DNA of 5,989 nt from Pseudomonadota bacterium (GTDB taxonomy: Bacteria; Pseudomonadota; Gammaproteobacteria; Burkholderiales; Burkholderiaceae_D). Below the pieces are notes generated by a model, which ran no database searches, was not told the DNA's origin, and saw only the letters and a program-made list of their open reading frames with translations. The stretch is from contig JAEZLB010000009.1 of the NCBI GenBank assembly GCA_023435945.1, forward strand, positions 1-5,989, in the 5' to 3' direction. Shown in pieces: positions 1 through 5,989 of this stretch. A program made the translations under genes and the position numbers. How positions within the stretch are numbered: the stretch's first letter is position 1; each line of letters begins with the position of its first letter.

Positions 1-70
1 AAACGGGGACGTGCTCTTTGCGCAATGCATTGAGGAAGGGGTCTTGTAATAGTTGCCCTTTATTACTCAT
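1..70 (-). CDS. hfq: RNA chaperone Hfq (N-terminal fragment; the rest lies beyond the window edge)
   Basis: The first 23 codons read [20 protein letters not shown] followed by VPV, which is the conserved Hfq N-terminus. The full protein is usually about 80 residues, so most of the Sm fold is outside the window. Hfq is a hexameric Sm-like RNA chaperone that pairs small RNAs with mRNAs and affects mRNA stability. Visible family residues include the QDPFLN stretch, part of the proximal-face RNA-binding helix. The lateral-rim patch is R17-K18-E19-H20, where E. coli has RRER; as I recall, the RKEH form is usual in betaproteobacteria. The ATG start is supported by a GGAG Shine-Dalgarno sequence (minus-strand reading of 76-79) with 5 nt spacing. 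The gene is 128 bp from der and probably has its own promoter in that gap. Confidence 0.96.
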
Positions 71-94
71 GGATTCTCCATTATGTAGTTTTGG

Positions 95-106
95 TGTGGA
101 GCCACA
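95..106. repeat. Short dyad TGTGG-AG-CCACA upstream of hfq
   Basis: Two perfect 5-bp arms (95-99 and 102-106) flank a 2-bp centre, 25-36 bp upstream of the hfq start codon. This could be a small protein-binding dyad, or a weak hairpin in the hfq leader with CACA pairing to TGTG. At this size chance is a real possibility. It touches the larger inverted repeat at 106-130. Confidence 0.35.
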
Positions 107-130
107 GATATTTACAAACTGCAAATATCT
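106..130. repeat. Perfect 8-bp inverted repeat in the hfq upstream region
   Basis: AGATATTT (106-113) is perfectly repeated as AAATATCT (123-130) around a 9-nt spacer. The repeat lies 36-60 nt upstream of the hfq ATG. If transcription starts near position 144, as the candidate promoter at 151-180 predicts, it would form an AT-rich hairpin in the 5' UTR. If the promoter is elsewhere it could be an operator. On the minus strand no U-tract follows it, so it does not look like an intrinsic terminator. That the arms match is seen directly; any function is inferred. Confidence 0.5.
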
Positions 131-150
131 AAGTGAAACAGTGTATACGC

Positions 151-180
151 AATGTAGTCGATTTTATTGATGCTTGCCAA
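151..180 (-). promoter_or_regulatory. Candidate sigma70-type promoter for hfq
   Basis: Read on the minus strand, TTGGCA (180-175; 5 of 6 to the -35 consensus) and TACATT (156-151; 4 of 6 to the -10 consensus) are separated by 18 nt. A start near position 144 would give a 5' UTR of about 75 nt. The region is clearly more AT-rich than the flanking genes, as expected of a promoter region. A weaker alternative pairs TTGCGT (152-147) with GATATT (129-124), and its -10 would overlap the inverted repeat at 106-130. Neither can be proven from sequence. Hfq having its own promoter fits the 128-bp gap after der, in contrast to the 11-39 nt gaps elsewhere. Confidence 0.35.
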
Positions 181-198
181 CTTTATATAGCGGCAAGC
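172..198. repeat. Inverted repeat adjoining the der stop codon
   Basis: GCTTGCC (172-178) pairs perfectly with GGCAAGC (192-198) across a 13-nt AT-rich loop. It begins immediately after the der TAA stop in the direction of transcription. Its position suits a 3'-end stem-loop for the upstream operon. However, the bases that follow (ATCAATAAAATCG on the minus strand) contain no U-run, so it is not a canonical intrinsic terminator. It also overlaps the candidate -35 element of hfq. It may protect the mRNA 3' end, assist Rho-dependent ending, or be incidental. Confidence 0.4.
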
Positions 199-1536
199 TT
201 ACTTTCCGGAACCGACAAACGGATTTTTACTGGACCGCAACTCAATACGTAATGGAGTTCCCACCAACGAAAAAGTTTCCCGGAAACGGGTCTCCAGATA
301 ACGCTTGTAAGAAGCATCAATACCTTCGAGTGCATTACCGTGGATAACGATGATGGGAGGATTCTGCCCTCCCTGGTGAGCATAACGCAGCTTGGGACGT
401 ATTGATCCCTTGCGCCGCGGTTGCTGATGCTCCACCGCCTCTTCCAGGGCACGGGTAAGCTTGGGCGTCGGCAACTTCATCATGGCTGCCTTGTATGCCG
501 CATCAACCGATTTCATCAGCGGACCAATACCGGTGGCATTAATCGCGGAAATAAAATGGGTTTTGGCGAAGGACAGGAAATTGAGCTTGCGCTCAATGTC
601 ACGCTTGATTTGCTCGCGCCTGTCGCGATCCAGACCATCCCACTTATTCACGCCGACTACGAGTGCCCGACCCGCTTCAAGAATAAAGCCGGCGATATGC
701 GCGTCCTGATCCGAAATATCCTGCTGAGCATCCAGCAGCAGAATCACCACGTTGGCTTCGGAAATCGATTGCAGCGTTTTGACGACTGAAAATTTTTCGA
801 TCGCCTCGAAAACCTTGCCGCGCCGACGTATGCCTGCCGTATCGATAAGGCTGTAGCGCTTGCCGTCGCGTTCAAATTCAATCTCGATCGAATCGCGGGT
901 CGTGCCAGGCATGTCAAATGCGATCACGCGCTCTTCGCCCAGCAAGGTATTGACCAGCGTCGATTTGCCGACATTGGGACGGCCAACGATCGCAATGCGG
1001 GTGCCACGATCGGCAGGCACCTCCTCTTCCTCTTGTGCCTGTGACGTAATGCTGTCCAGCGCCTCATCCACCAGATCGGCAACACCGTCGCCATGCGCAG
1101 CGGAAATCACATAAGGATCGCCCAGGCCAAGTTCGTAAAAATCGGCTGTCACCGACGTGTACTTCATCCCCTCCGCCTTGTTCACCACCAAGAGCACCGG
1201 GCGGCCGGACTTGCGCAGGAAATCGGTAATAGTCTTGTCATGAGGCGTCAGCCCCTGGCGACCGTCAACGATGAAAATGACAACGTCCGCTTCCACGATG
1301 GCCTGCTTGGTTTGCTTGGCCATTTCATAAAAGATACCTTCCTTGGCCACCGGTTCGAAGCCGCCGGTATCAATTACCAGAAAAGGCCGCTCCCCTACCC
1401 GACCTTCGCCGTAATGACGATCGCGGGTCAGGCCGGGCAAGTCGGCAACCAGCGCATCACGGGAACGCGTAAGCCGGTTGAACAGCGTGGATTTCCCGAC
1501 ATTGGGGCGCCCTACCAGGGCAATAACAGGTTTCAT
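199..1536 (-). CDS. der: Ribosome-assembly GTPase Der (EngA), double-Era GTPase
   Basis: Der is an essential cytoplasmic GTPase needed for late maturation of the 50S ribosomal subunit. The 445-residue product, a typical family length, has two tandem G domains and a C-terminal KH-like domain. Domain 1 shows the P-loop GRPNVGKS (9-16), DTGG (56-59) and NKAE (119-122). An acidic linker follows (about 168-174, QEEEEV). Domain 2 shows a second GRPNVGKS (185-192), DTAG (232-235), NKWD (297-300) and SA (330-331). The KH-like domain runs from about 355 to the end and closes with [12 protein letters not shown] chose the ATG at 1536-1534, which gives MKPVIALVG. An in-frame TTG directly upstream (1539-1537) would add one residue. 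No strong Shine-Dalgarno sequence is present. The bamB stop is only 11 nt upstream, so translation is probably coupled to bamB. Confidence 0.97.
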   Translation of the reverse strand: MKPVIALVGRPNVGKSTLFNRLTRSRDALVADLPGLTRDRHYGEGRVGERPFLVIDTGGFEPVAKEGIFYEMAKQTKQAIVEADVVIFIVDGRQGLTPHDKTITDFLRKSGRPVLLVVNKAEGMKYTSVTADFYELGLGDPYVISAAHGDGVADLVDEALDSITSQAQEEEEVPADRGTRIAIVGRPNVGKSTLVNTLLGEERVIAFDMPGTTRDSIEIEFERDGKRYSLIDTAGIRRRGKVFEAIEKFSVVKTLQSISEANVVILLLDAQQDISDQDAHIAGFILEAGRALVVGVNKWDGLDRDRREQIKRDIERKLNFLSFAKTHFISAINATGIGPLMKSVDAAYKAAMMKLPTPKLTRALEEAVEHQQPRRKGSIRPKLRYAHQGGQNPPIIVIHGNALEGIDASYKRYLETRFRETFSLVGTPLRIELRSSKNPFVGSGK

Positions 1537-1547
1537 CAATCAATCGT

Positions 1548-2669
1548 TCATTCACTTGCCAGGGCAGCCAGCGTGCCACCCTTGGTCTGGAAAATCAAAG
1601 TCGAACCCGCCACTTGCGGTGCTGCGACTATCGCACTTTTGTCGGTGGCTGCACGTGCCAGGAATTTGCCATCTTCTCGCGACAGGAAATGCAGATACCC
1701 TTGGTTATCGCCAACCACTACTGCGCGTGCGAAGGATGCCGGCGCGGACAAACCGCGGTTTCTCAGCCCTTCGTTGTGCCACGCATGCACACCGCTTTCA
1801 CGTGCCAGGGCATGCACGACGCTACGCTCATCGATACTGAAGACAAAACGCGGATCTGCATCCAATCCCGCCGCGCTCGAAAACTCGCGGGCCCAACGGG
1901 CTGCACCACTTTGCATATCGACACAACCGATACGCCCCTGGTAAGCCACGGCACAAACGGAACGTCCCACCAGAACCGGCCTGCCCGAGACGTCGGAAAT
2001 ACGCTCCAGATCGTTGGTTCCGCGCGGAAATCCGATGGCAACTTCCCACAGCGGCGCGCCGCCGTTTGCCGCCAACGCAATCAGGCGACCACCAGCCAAT
2101 CCCACATAGACCTTCTGGTCAGCAATCAGGATGCCGGAAGCAGCACGCAATGCCAGTGGCGGTATAGCACGCTCCACCATCCAGCGACGATCACCCGTTG
2201 CAGCATCGAATGCCGAGATCCGGTTATCGATGCTACGCACGACGACCAGCCCCTCACCCACCGCAGGAGAAGACAGGATTTCCGTGGCGACCTGCGCCTT
2301 CCACTTCAGCTTGCCTTGCGCGTCAAAGGCCAGGACCACGCCACCCTTACCCGCAACGGCAACCGTGTCGCCATCTGCTCCCACACCAGCCGTCAAGGGC
2401 ATACCGGCTTCGGTACGCCATTCTGTCTGCCCGCTGTTCAGCTCAAGGCTGAACACGCTGCCGTCGGCCGCCGCAGCAAATACGCGATTGCCGGATACAG
2501 CCGGCGAGAAAATGTAATCTCCGGATTTGCCAACCTGCGTTTCCCACACAGCGCGCACTGCCATGGTCGGCTGAAAATCGACAAGCTGCGCTGGCTGACG
2601 CTGCGGCGAAGGCTTATTGCTGGAACACGCGGCCAGCAAGACCACTAGGGCCAGAACCACAACACGCAT
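1548..2669 (-). CDS. bamB: Outer-membrane protein assembly factor BamB (lipoprotein, beta-propeller)
   Basis: BamB is a lipoprotein of the BAM complex, which folds beta-barrel proteins into the outer membrane; it contacts BamA. The 373-residue product (E. coli BamB is about 390) begins with a short lipoprotein signal peptide, MRVVVLALVVLLAAC. The lipobox is LAAC, with Cys15 predicted to be lipidated. Ser at +2 of the mature protein fits sorting to the outer membrane. The rest is a series of PQQ-type beta-propeller blades, recognised by recurring patterns such as G-V-FSLELNSGQTEW, VLAFDAQGKLKW, ISAFDAATGDRRW, LIALAANGGAPLW and IGCVDMQSGAARW. The ATG is preceded by a purine-rich GGGGGA Shine-Dalgarno sequence (2679-2674). 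It starts 12 nt after the yfgM-like gene, and der follows 11 nt after its stop, so it sits inside an operon. Confidence 0.95.
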   Translation of the reverse strand: MRVVVLALVVLLAACSSNKPSPQRQPAQLVDFQPTMAVRAVWETQVGKSGDYIFSPAVSGNRVFAAAADGSVFSLELNSGQTEWRTEAGMPLTAGVGADGDTVAVAGKGGVVLAFDAQGKLKWKAQVATEILSSPAVGEGLVVVRSIDNRISAFDAATGDRRWMVERAIPPLALRAASGILIADQKVYVGLAGGRLIALAANGGAPLWEVAIGFPRGTNDLERISDVSGRPVLVGRSVCAVAYQGRIGCVDMQSGAARWAREFSSAAGLDADPRFVFSIDERSVVHALARESGVHAWHNEGLRNRGLSAPASFARAVVVGDNQGYLHFLSREDGKFLARAATDKSAIVAAPQVAGSTLIFQTKGGTLAALASE

Positions 2670-2681
2670 CGCTTCCCCCGT

Positions 2682-3332
2682 TTATGCGGCCGGATTGGCT
2701 TCTCCGCCACCAATCGCGTCCAGTTTTAATTGTATGTATTGACGCGCCGGATCGCCTTCCGCGGTATGTTCCAGCGCTTGGCGATAGGCGGTGCGAGCCT
2801 CGTCCATCTTTCCTTGGGCAGCAAGAAAATCCCCCTTGCGATCCGCAACCACATCGGCAAAAGCCGGCGGGAATTCGCCGCCCAGCAGTTTCAGGCCTTC
2901 ATCGTAGGCTTTTTCATCGTACAGAATCCCAGCCAGGCGCAAGCGAGCGATGGCGCGGTAAATCTCATCCTTTCCATTATCGGCCAGCCACTGCAAATGC
3001 TGCTTGGCGCCTGCCATATCTTCCTTTTCAAAAGCCGCTTTAGCCGCGGCCAGTGCTGCCATCTGCGCATAAGCCGTGCTGCCGAACTTGTCGCGGATAT
3101 CGCCAGCGGCGCGCTGCACGCGCTCATGGTCATTGTTCTCGGCAGCCTTCTGCAATTGCTCGTACAGTTGTGCAGCCTGCACCGTCTGGTTGCGCTGATA
3201 GGATTGCCAGCCCGTCCAGGCTGCATAGGCGCCCAGCACCAGGATGAGCACCCAGATGACCATGTTGCCGTACTGTTTCCACCACGCCTTGAGTGTAGCA
3301 AGCTGTTCCTGCTCTTCGTGATCGTATGCCAT
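2682..3332 (-). CDS. yfgM: YfgM-like membrane-anchored tetratricopeptide protein (ancillary Sec translocon subunit)
   Basis: The 216-residue product has a cytoplasmic-looking acidic N-terminus (MAYDHEEQEQ), a single transmembrane segment at about 24-42 (MVIWVLILVLGAYAAWTGW) and then an alanine-rich helical region with TPR-like repeats. One repeat is near 165-190 (GDFLAAQGKMDEARTAYRQAL). This architecture, the length and the position just before bamB match E. coli YfgM. That protein associates with the SecYEG translocon and the chaperone PpiD and presents its TPR domain to the periplasm. The family is less conserved than its neighbours, so the call rests on architecture plus synteny. The ATG has a purine-rich stretch upstream (AAAGAGAAG, 3344-3336) and lies 14 nt after the hisS stop. 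The neighbouring bamB gene fits a shared role in envelope protein export and folding. Confidence 0.88.
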   Translation of the reverse strand: MAYDHEEQEQLATLKAWWKQYGNMVIWVLILVLGAYAAWTGWQSYQRNQTVQAAQLYEQLQKAAENNDHERVQRAAGDIRDKFGSTAYAQMAALAAAKAAFEKEDMAGAKQHLQWLADNGKDEIYRAIARLRLAGILYDEKAYDEGLKLLGGEFPPAFADVVADRKGDFLAAQGKMDEARTAYRQALEHTAEGDPARQYIQLKLDAIGGGEANPAA

Positions 3333-3346
3333 GAGCTTCTCTTTTT

Positions 3347-4702
3347 CTAATGATGGTAATGGACATGCCCGTCATGATCATGATCATGATCGTGGACGCC
3401 CACAATCTGATCAACCAGGAATTCAGCCACCTGCTCCAGAGGCACGCTGGACTGGTTGTTTTCTGCTTCCGCTGCACGCAGCGCTTTTACTGCCACGACG
3501 CCCTTTGCCACTTCATCTTCGCCGATGATAACGGCAAAGGCTGCACCGCTGCCGTCGGCACGCTTCATTTGCGACTTGAAGCTACCTGCCCCGCCGGCTG
3601 CCGCACAATGCAACACGACATCCAGCCCTGCGTCGCGAATACGTTCAGCCGCGACAAAAGCCTGCAACCTTGCCTGGTCGCCCTGGTGCACGATGTACAC
3701 ATCGCACTGGTTGCGTGCATAGGTATCGCCAGCAGCCTTCATCAACTCCAGCAAACGCTCTACACCCATGGCAAAGCCGCACGCCGGCGTCGGTTTTCCA
3801 CCGAACATTTCAATCAGCGGATCATAACGACCACCGCCGCACACGGTGCCCTGCGAACCCAACTGGTCCGTCACCCATTCGAATACGGTACGGTTGTAGT
3901 AATCCATGCCACGCACCAGACGCGGATTCACGGTAAACGGGATATTGGCATGACGAAGTATCTGCTGCACACCTTCGAAATGCGCAAGCGATTCGGCATC
4001 CAGGTAATCCAGCAGCTTGGGCGCTGCATTGACCATTTCCTGCATGGTCGGATTCTTGGTATCCAGGATACGCAGCGGATTACTGTACAAGCGACGTTGC
4101 GCATCGGCATCCAGTACATCCTTGTGCTTCTCGAAATACGCAACCAGATCCTCACGGTGGCGATTACGCTCATCGGCATTGCCGATCGAATTCAACTCCA
4201 GGCGTATGCCAGGCAGGCCAAGATCATCCCACAAACGCTGGCACATCATGATCAGCTCGGCATCGATATCAGGTCCGGCGAAACCCAGAGCTTCCGCACC
4301 AACCTGATGAAACTGACGATAGCGCCCCCGCTGCGGCCGCTCATGGCGGAACATCGGCCCCGTGTACCATAGGCGCTTGGGACCGTCGTAGGTCAGGTTA
4401 TGCTCCAGCGCAGCGCGCACAACGCCCGCCGTGCACTCCGGACGCAGTGTCAGCAGATCGCCATTCAGGGAATCGGTGAAGGAATACATTTCCTTCTCTA
4501 CGATATCGGTCACGGCGCCAAGACCGCGCGCGAACAAGGGCGTAGGCTCGACGATAGGCGTTCTGATCTGCTGGTAGCCATAGCTTTTCAACACCGACTG
4601 CACGGTGTTTTCAAACAGCTCCCACAAGGGAGCTTCATCCGGCAGCACGTCATTCATGCCTTTGATGCCGACGATTTTTTCCGGTTTTTTATTTTCTGAC
4701 AT
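3347..4702 (-). CDS. hisS: Histidine--tRNA ligase (HisRS) with a His/Asp-rich C-terminal tail
   Basis: HisRS is a cytoplasmic class II aminoacyl-tRNA synthetase that charges tRNA-His using ATP, and it acts as a dimer. In the 451-residue product, visible motifs are GMNDVLPDE (15-23), TLRPE (85-89), motif 2 [19 protein letters not shown] (115-133), the histidine-specific loop LVRGMDYY (262-269, with Arg264 matching the catalytic Arg259 of E. coli), GGGRYD (289-294) and motif 3 [11 protein letters not shown] (307-317). The anticodon-binding domain follows at about 335-435. The protein is longer than E. coli HisRS (424), partly because of a C-terminal tail at 437-451 with 8 His and 4 Asp in 15 residues. 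The start agrees with the family, but the bases before it (CTTATGTAGTACATACC) hold no evident Shine-Dalgarno sequence. It lies 39 nt after ispG and 14 nt before the yfgM-like gene. Confidence 0.97.
   Translation of the reverse strand: MSENKKPEKIVGIKGMNDVLPDEAPLWELFENTVQSVLKSYGYQQIRTPIVEPTPLFARGLGAVTDIVEKEMYSFTDSLNGDLLTLRPECTAGVVRAALEHNLTYDGPKRLWYTGPMFRHERPQRGRYRQFHQVGAEALGFAGPDIDAELIMMCQRLWDDLGLPGIRLELNSIGNADERNRHREDLVAYFEKHKDVLDADAQRRLYSNPLRILDTKNPTMQEMVNAAPKLLDYLDAESLAHFEGVQQILRHANIPFTVNPRLVRGMDYYNRTVFEWVTDQLGSQGTVCGGGRYDPLIEMFGGKPTPACGFAMGVERLLELMKAAGDTYARNQCDVYIVHQGDQARLQAFVAAERIRDAGLDVVLHCAAAGGAGSFKSQMKRADGSGAAFAVIIGEDEVAKGVVAVKALRAAEAENNQSSVPLEQVAEFLVDQIVGVHDHDHDHDGHVHYHH
3350..3394 (-). 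other. Segment of hisS encoding the His-rich tail [15 protein letters not shown]
   Basis: The last 15 sense codons of hisS contain eight His codons (one CAC, seven CAT), including an alternating His-Asp run from a CAT-GAT hexamer repeat. The reading frame is intact up to the TAG at 3349-3347, so the tail is part of the predicted protein rather than a frameshift product. Tails of this composition commonly bind Ni, Zn or Co. The hexamer repeat suggests the run expanded by slippage. It ends only 17 nt before the yfgM-like start codon. Confidence 0.85.
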
Positions 4703-4704
4703 GG

Positions 4705-4717
4705 TATGTACTACATA
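4705..4717. repeat. 13-bp palindrome TATGTACTACATA just upstream of the hisS start
   Basis: Six-base arms (4705-4710 and 4712-4717) surround a single central C. The element ends 2 nt before the hisS ATG and occupies the place where a Shine-Dalgarno sequence would be expected. As DNA it is a compact dyad that a dimeric regulator could bind. As RNA it could form only a weak 4-bp stem. The symmetry is plain in the sequence; function is unknown. Confidence 0.4.
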
Positions 4718-4718
4718 A

Positions 4719-4739
4719 GGAGAGTTTCAAGCACTCTCC
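4719..4739 (-). promoter_or_regulatory. Hairpin in the ispG-hisS gap (hisS leader)
   Basis: On the minus strand GGAGAGT (4739-4733) and ACTCTCC (4725-4719) form a perfect 7-bp stem with a 7-nt loop, GCTTGAA. It lies 2 nt after the ispG stop codon and 16 nt before the hisS start. No U-tract follows, so it is not a standard intrinsic terminator. The GGAG in its 5' arm is the only strong Shine-Dalgarno-like sequence in the gap. It is paired and 33 nt from the start codon, too far to serve hisS unless the structure rearranges. It may tune hisS expression relative to ispG or protect the mRNA after processing. Confidence 0.45.
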
Positions 4740-4741
4740 GG

Positions 4742-5989
4742 TTAAGCCAGGATTTCCTGCTTGCTATACCTGGTTTTCACATAATCCAGCACGATGGCCT
4801 GAAACTCTTCCGCGATCTTTTCGCCGCGCAGGGTTACCACTTTTTCGCCATCGACAAATACCGGTGCCGCCGGCGATTCGCCGGTGCCCGGCAGGCTAAT
4901 GCCGATATTCGCATGCTTAGATTCGCCAGGGCCATTCACGATGCAACCCATCACGGCAACATTCATGTCTTCGACGCCGGGATACTGATGCTTCCATACC
5001 GGCATCTGTTCACGCAGATAGGTCTGAATCTTATCAGCCAGTTCCTGGAAGACGGTTGACGTAGTGCGCCCGCATCCTGGGCAGGCAATCACCATCGGGG
5101 TGAACTTGCGCAAGCCCATGGTCTGCAGGATTTCCTGCGCCACCACCACTTCCCTGGTACGGTCTCCACCCGGCTCCGGGGTCAGCGATACACGTATGGT
5201 GTCGCCTATGCCTTCCTGCAGCAGCACGGACAGTGCCGCCGTCGAAGCCACGATGCCCTTGCTGCCCATGCCTGCCTCGGTCAATCCGAGATGCAAGGGA
5301 TAGCCGCAGCGCTTTGCCAGTTCGCGATATACGGCAATCAGATCCTGAACGCCGGACACCTTGCACGACAAGGTAATACGATCTCCACCGAGCCCCAGTT
5401 GTTCGGCACGCTGAGCATTCTCAATCGCCGACGTGATCAGCGCTTCATACATCACTGCCTGCGCCGACCAAGGAGCACTGCGCTGCGCATTTTCATCCAT
5501 GATGCGCGCCAGCAGATCCTGGTCCAGGCTGCCCCAGTTCACACCTATGCGGACCGGCTTGTCATAACGGCAGGCAATTTCTATCATTTGCGCGAATTGC
5601 GTATCGCGTTTGGCGCCCTGCCCCACGTTGCCGGGATTGATACGGTACTTGGAAAGCGCCTGTGCGCATTCCGGGTAATCGTTCAGCAGCTTGTGGCCGT
5701 TGTAGTGAAAGTCTCCCACCAGCGGCACGTCTATGCCCATCTTGTCGAGCTGTTCGCGTATGGCCGGCACGGCTGCTGCAGACTCCGGATTATTCACCGT
5801 AATACGCACCAACTCCGATCCGGCACGCGCCAATTCCTTCACCTGAATTGCGGTCGCATATACATCGGCCGTATCGGTATTGGTCATCGACTGCACCACA
5901 ACTGGTGCATCACCCCCTATGGAAACTTCGCGCGAACCGTAACGGACAACCAGTTTGCGGCTTTTACGGCGCGCCCAGGGGCCAGAAGC
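4742..5989 (-). CDS. ispG: 4-hydroxy-3-methylbut-2-en-1-yl diphosphate synthase IspG (GcpE), 5' end beyond the window
   Basis: IspG converts 2-C-methyl-D-erythritol 2,4-cyclodiphosphate to HMBPP in the penultimate step of the MEP isoprenoid pathway, using a [4Fe-4S] cluster. The frame stays open to the window edge (5989), giving 415 residues. The GTG at 5899 lies inside the conserved [14 protein letters not shown] region, so it is not the start; at least 30 residues ([20 protein letters not shown]...) precede it and the true start is off the window. In window numbering, the cluster cysteines are Cys303 and Cys306 (CPGCGR) and Cys349, followed by NGPGE with Glu356, matching E. coli Cys270/Cys273/Cys305/Glu312. 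Other family blocks are [18 protein letters not shown] and [14 protein letters not shown]. An N-terminal TIM barrel is followed by a ferredoxin-like C-terminal domain. hisS follows after 39 nt. Confidence 0.97.
   Translation of the reverse strand, partial: ASGPWARRKSRKLVVRYGSREVSIGGDAPVVVQSMTNTDTADVYATAIQVKELARAGSELVRITVNNPESAAAVPAIREQLDKMGIDVPLVGDFHYNGHKLLNDYPECAQALSKYRINPGNVGQGAKRDTQFAQMIEIACRYDKPVRIGVNWGSLDQDLLARIMDENAQRSAPWSAQAVMYEALITSAIENAQRAEQLGLGGDRITLSCKVSGVQDLIAVYRELAKRCGYPLHLGLTEAGMGSKGIVASTAALSVLLQEGIGDTIRVSLTPEPGGDRTREVVVAQEILQTMGLRKFTPMVIACPGCGRTTSTVFQELADKIQTYLREQMPVWKHQYPGVEDMNVAVMGCIVNGPGESKHANIGISLPGTGESPAAPVFVDGEKVVTLRGEKIAEEFQAIVLDYVKTRYSKQEILA

Noticed and set aside
1171..1182. 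Der domain 1 has NKAE in place of the usual NKxD guanine-specificity motif
   Set aside because: As I recall, NKAE also occurs in other Der proteins, including Thermotoga maritima, so it is normal variation and not a defect. Domain 2 has NKWD.
961..1512. Two similar stretches encoding GRPNVGKS (1489-1512 and 961-984), noted as a possible DNA repeat
   Set aside because: They are the two P-loops of the ancestral tandem GTPase domains in Der, present across the family, and not a recent duplication.
1540..1551. ATG overlapping the bamB stop codon (ATGA) as a possible der start
   Set aside because: The frame from this ATG matches der but meets a TGA after three codons, so it cannot start der. It would be only a 3-codon reading frame.
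1093..1944. Plus-strand open frame (283 codons) spanning the der-bamB junction
   Set aside because: It is antisense across two real genes, has no recognisable domain, and its composition resembles a reverse-complement shadow.
1614..2648. Long plus-strand open frame (344 codons) opposite bamB
   Set aside because: It lies antisense to a clear bamB gene. Its translation is low-complexity, rich in Arg, His, Thr and Cys, with no recognisable domain. It is a shadow of codon use in bamB.
3350..4372. Long plus-strand open frame (340 codons) opposite hisS
   Set aside because: It is antisense to conserved hisS and has no family signature. Its Met/Ile/Asp-rich start is just the complement of the His/Asp repeat.
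5897..5899. GTG as the ispG start codon
   Set aside because: The conserved IspG sequence continues upstream in frame ([15 protein letters not shown]) to the window edge, so the GTG is an internal valine codon.

Overview
This window is a stretch of bacterial core genome, probably from a betaproteobacterium. Every gene lies on the minus strand. Read in the direction of transcription (high to low coordinates), the order is ispG (start beyond the window edge) - hisS - yfgM-like - bamB - der - hfq (only the first 23 codons present). This order is familiar from Burkholderiales and related betaproteobacteria. The IspG, HisRS, Der and Hfq sequences look betaproteobacterial, for example the [20 protein letters not shown] start of Hfq. 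A member of the Oxalobacteraceae is a reasonable guess from gene order and moderate G+C, but I could not test it.

Layout: ispG, an isoprenoid-pathway iron-sulfur enzyme, fills 4742-5989. A 39-nt gap follows, with a perfect 7-bp hairpin and no clear Shine-Dalgarno sequence, and then hisS (3347-4702). hisS ends in an unusual histidine/aspartate tail. The next genes are packed with gaps of 11-14 nt: the yfgM-like gene for a membrane-anchored TPR protein, bamB for an outer-membrane assembly lipoprotein, and der for a ribosome-assembly GTPase. This packing suggests one transcript from ispG or earlier through der. The only sizeable intergenic region (71-198) is AT-rich. It separates der from hfq and holds several inverted repeats and a plausible hfq promoter.

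Together the genes cover isoprenoid precursors, tRNA-His charging, envelope protein export and folding (YfgM with the Sec translocon, BamB with the BAM complex), 50S ribosome maturation (Der) and sRNA regulation (Hfq). I see no mobile elements, CRISPR arrays, tRNA or rRNA genes, or broken genes. I found no evidence of an undescribed system. The two observations most worth following up are the His-rich HisRS tail, which could act in metal binding or histidine sensing, and the structured, SD-poor hisS leader.
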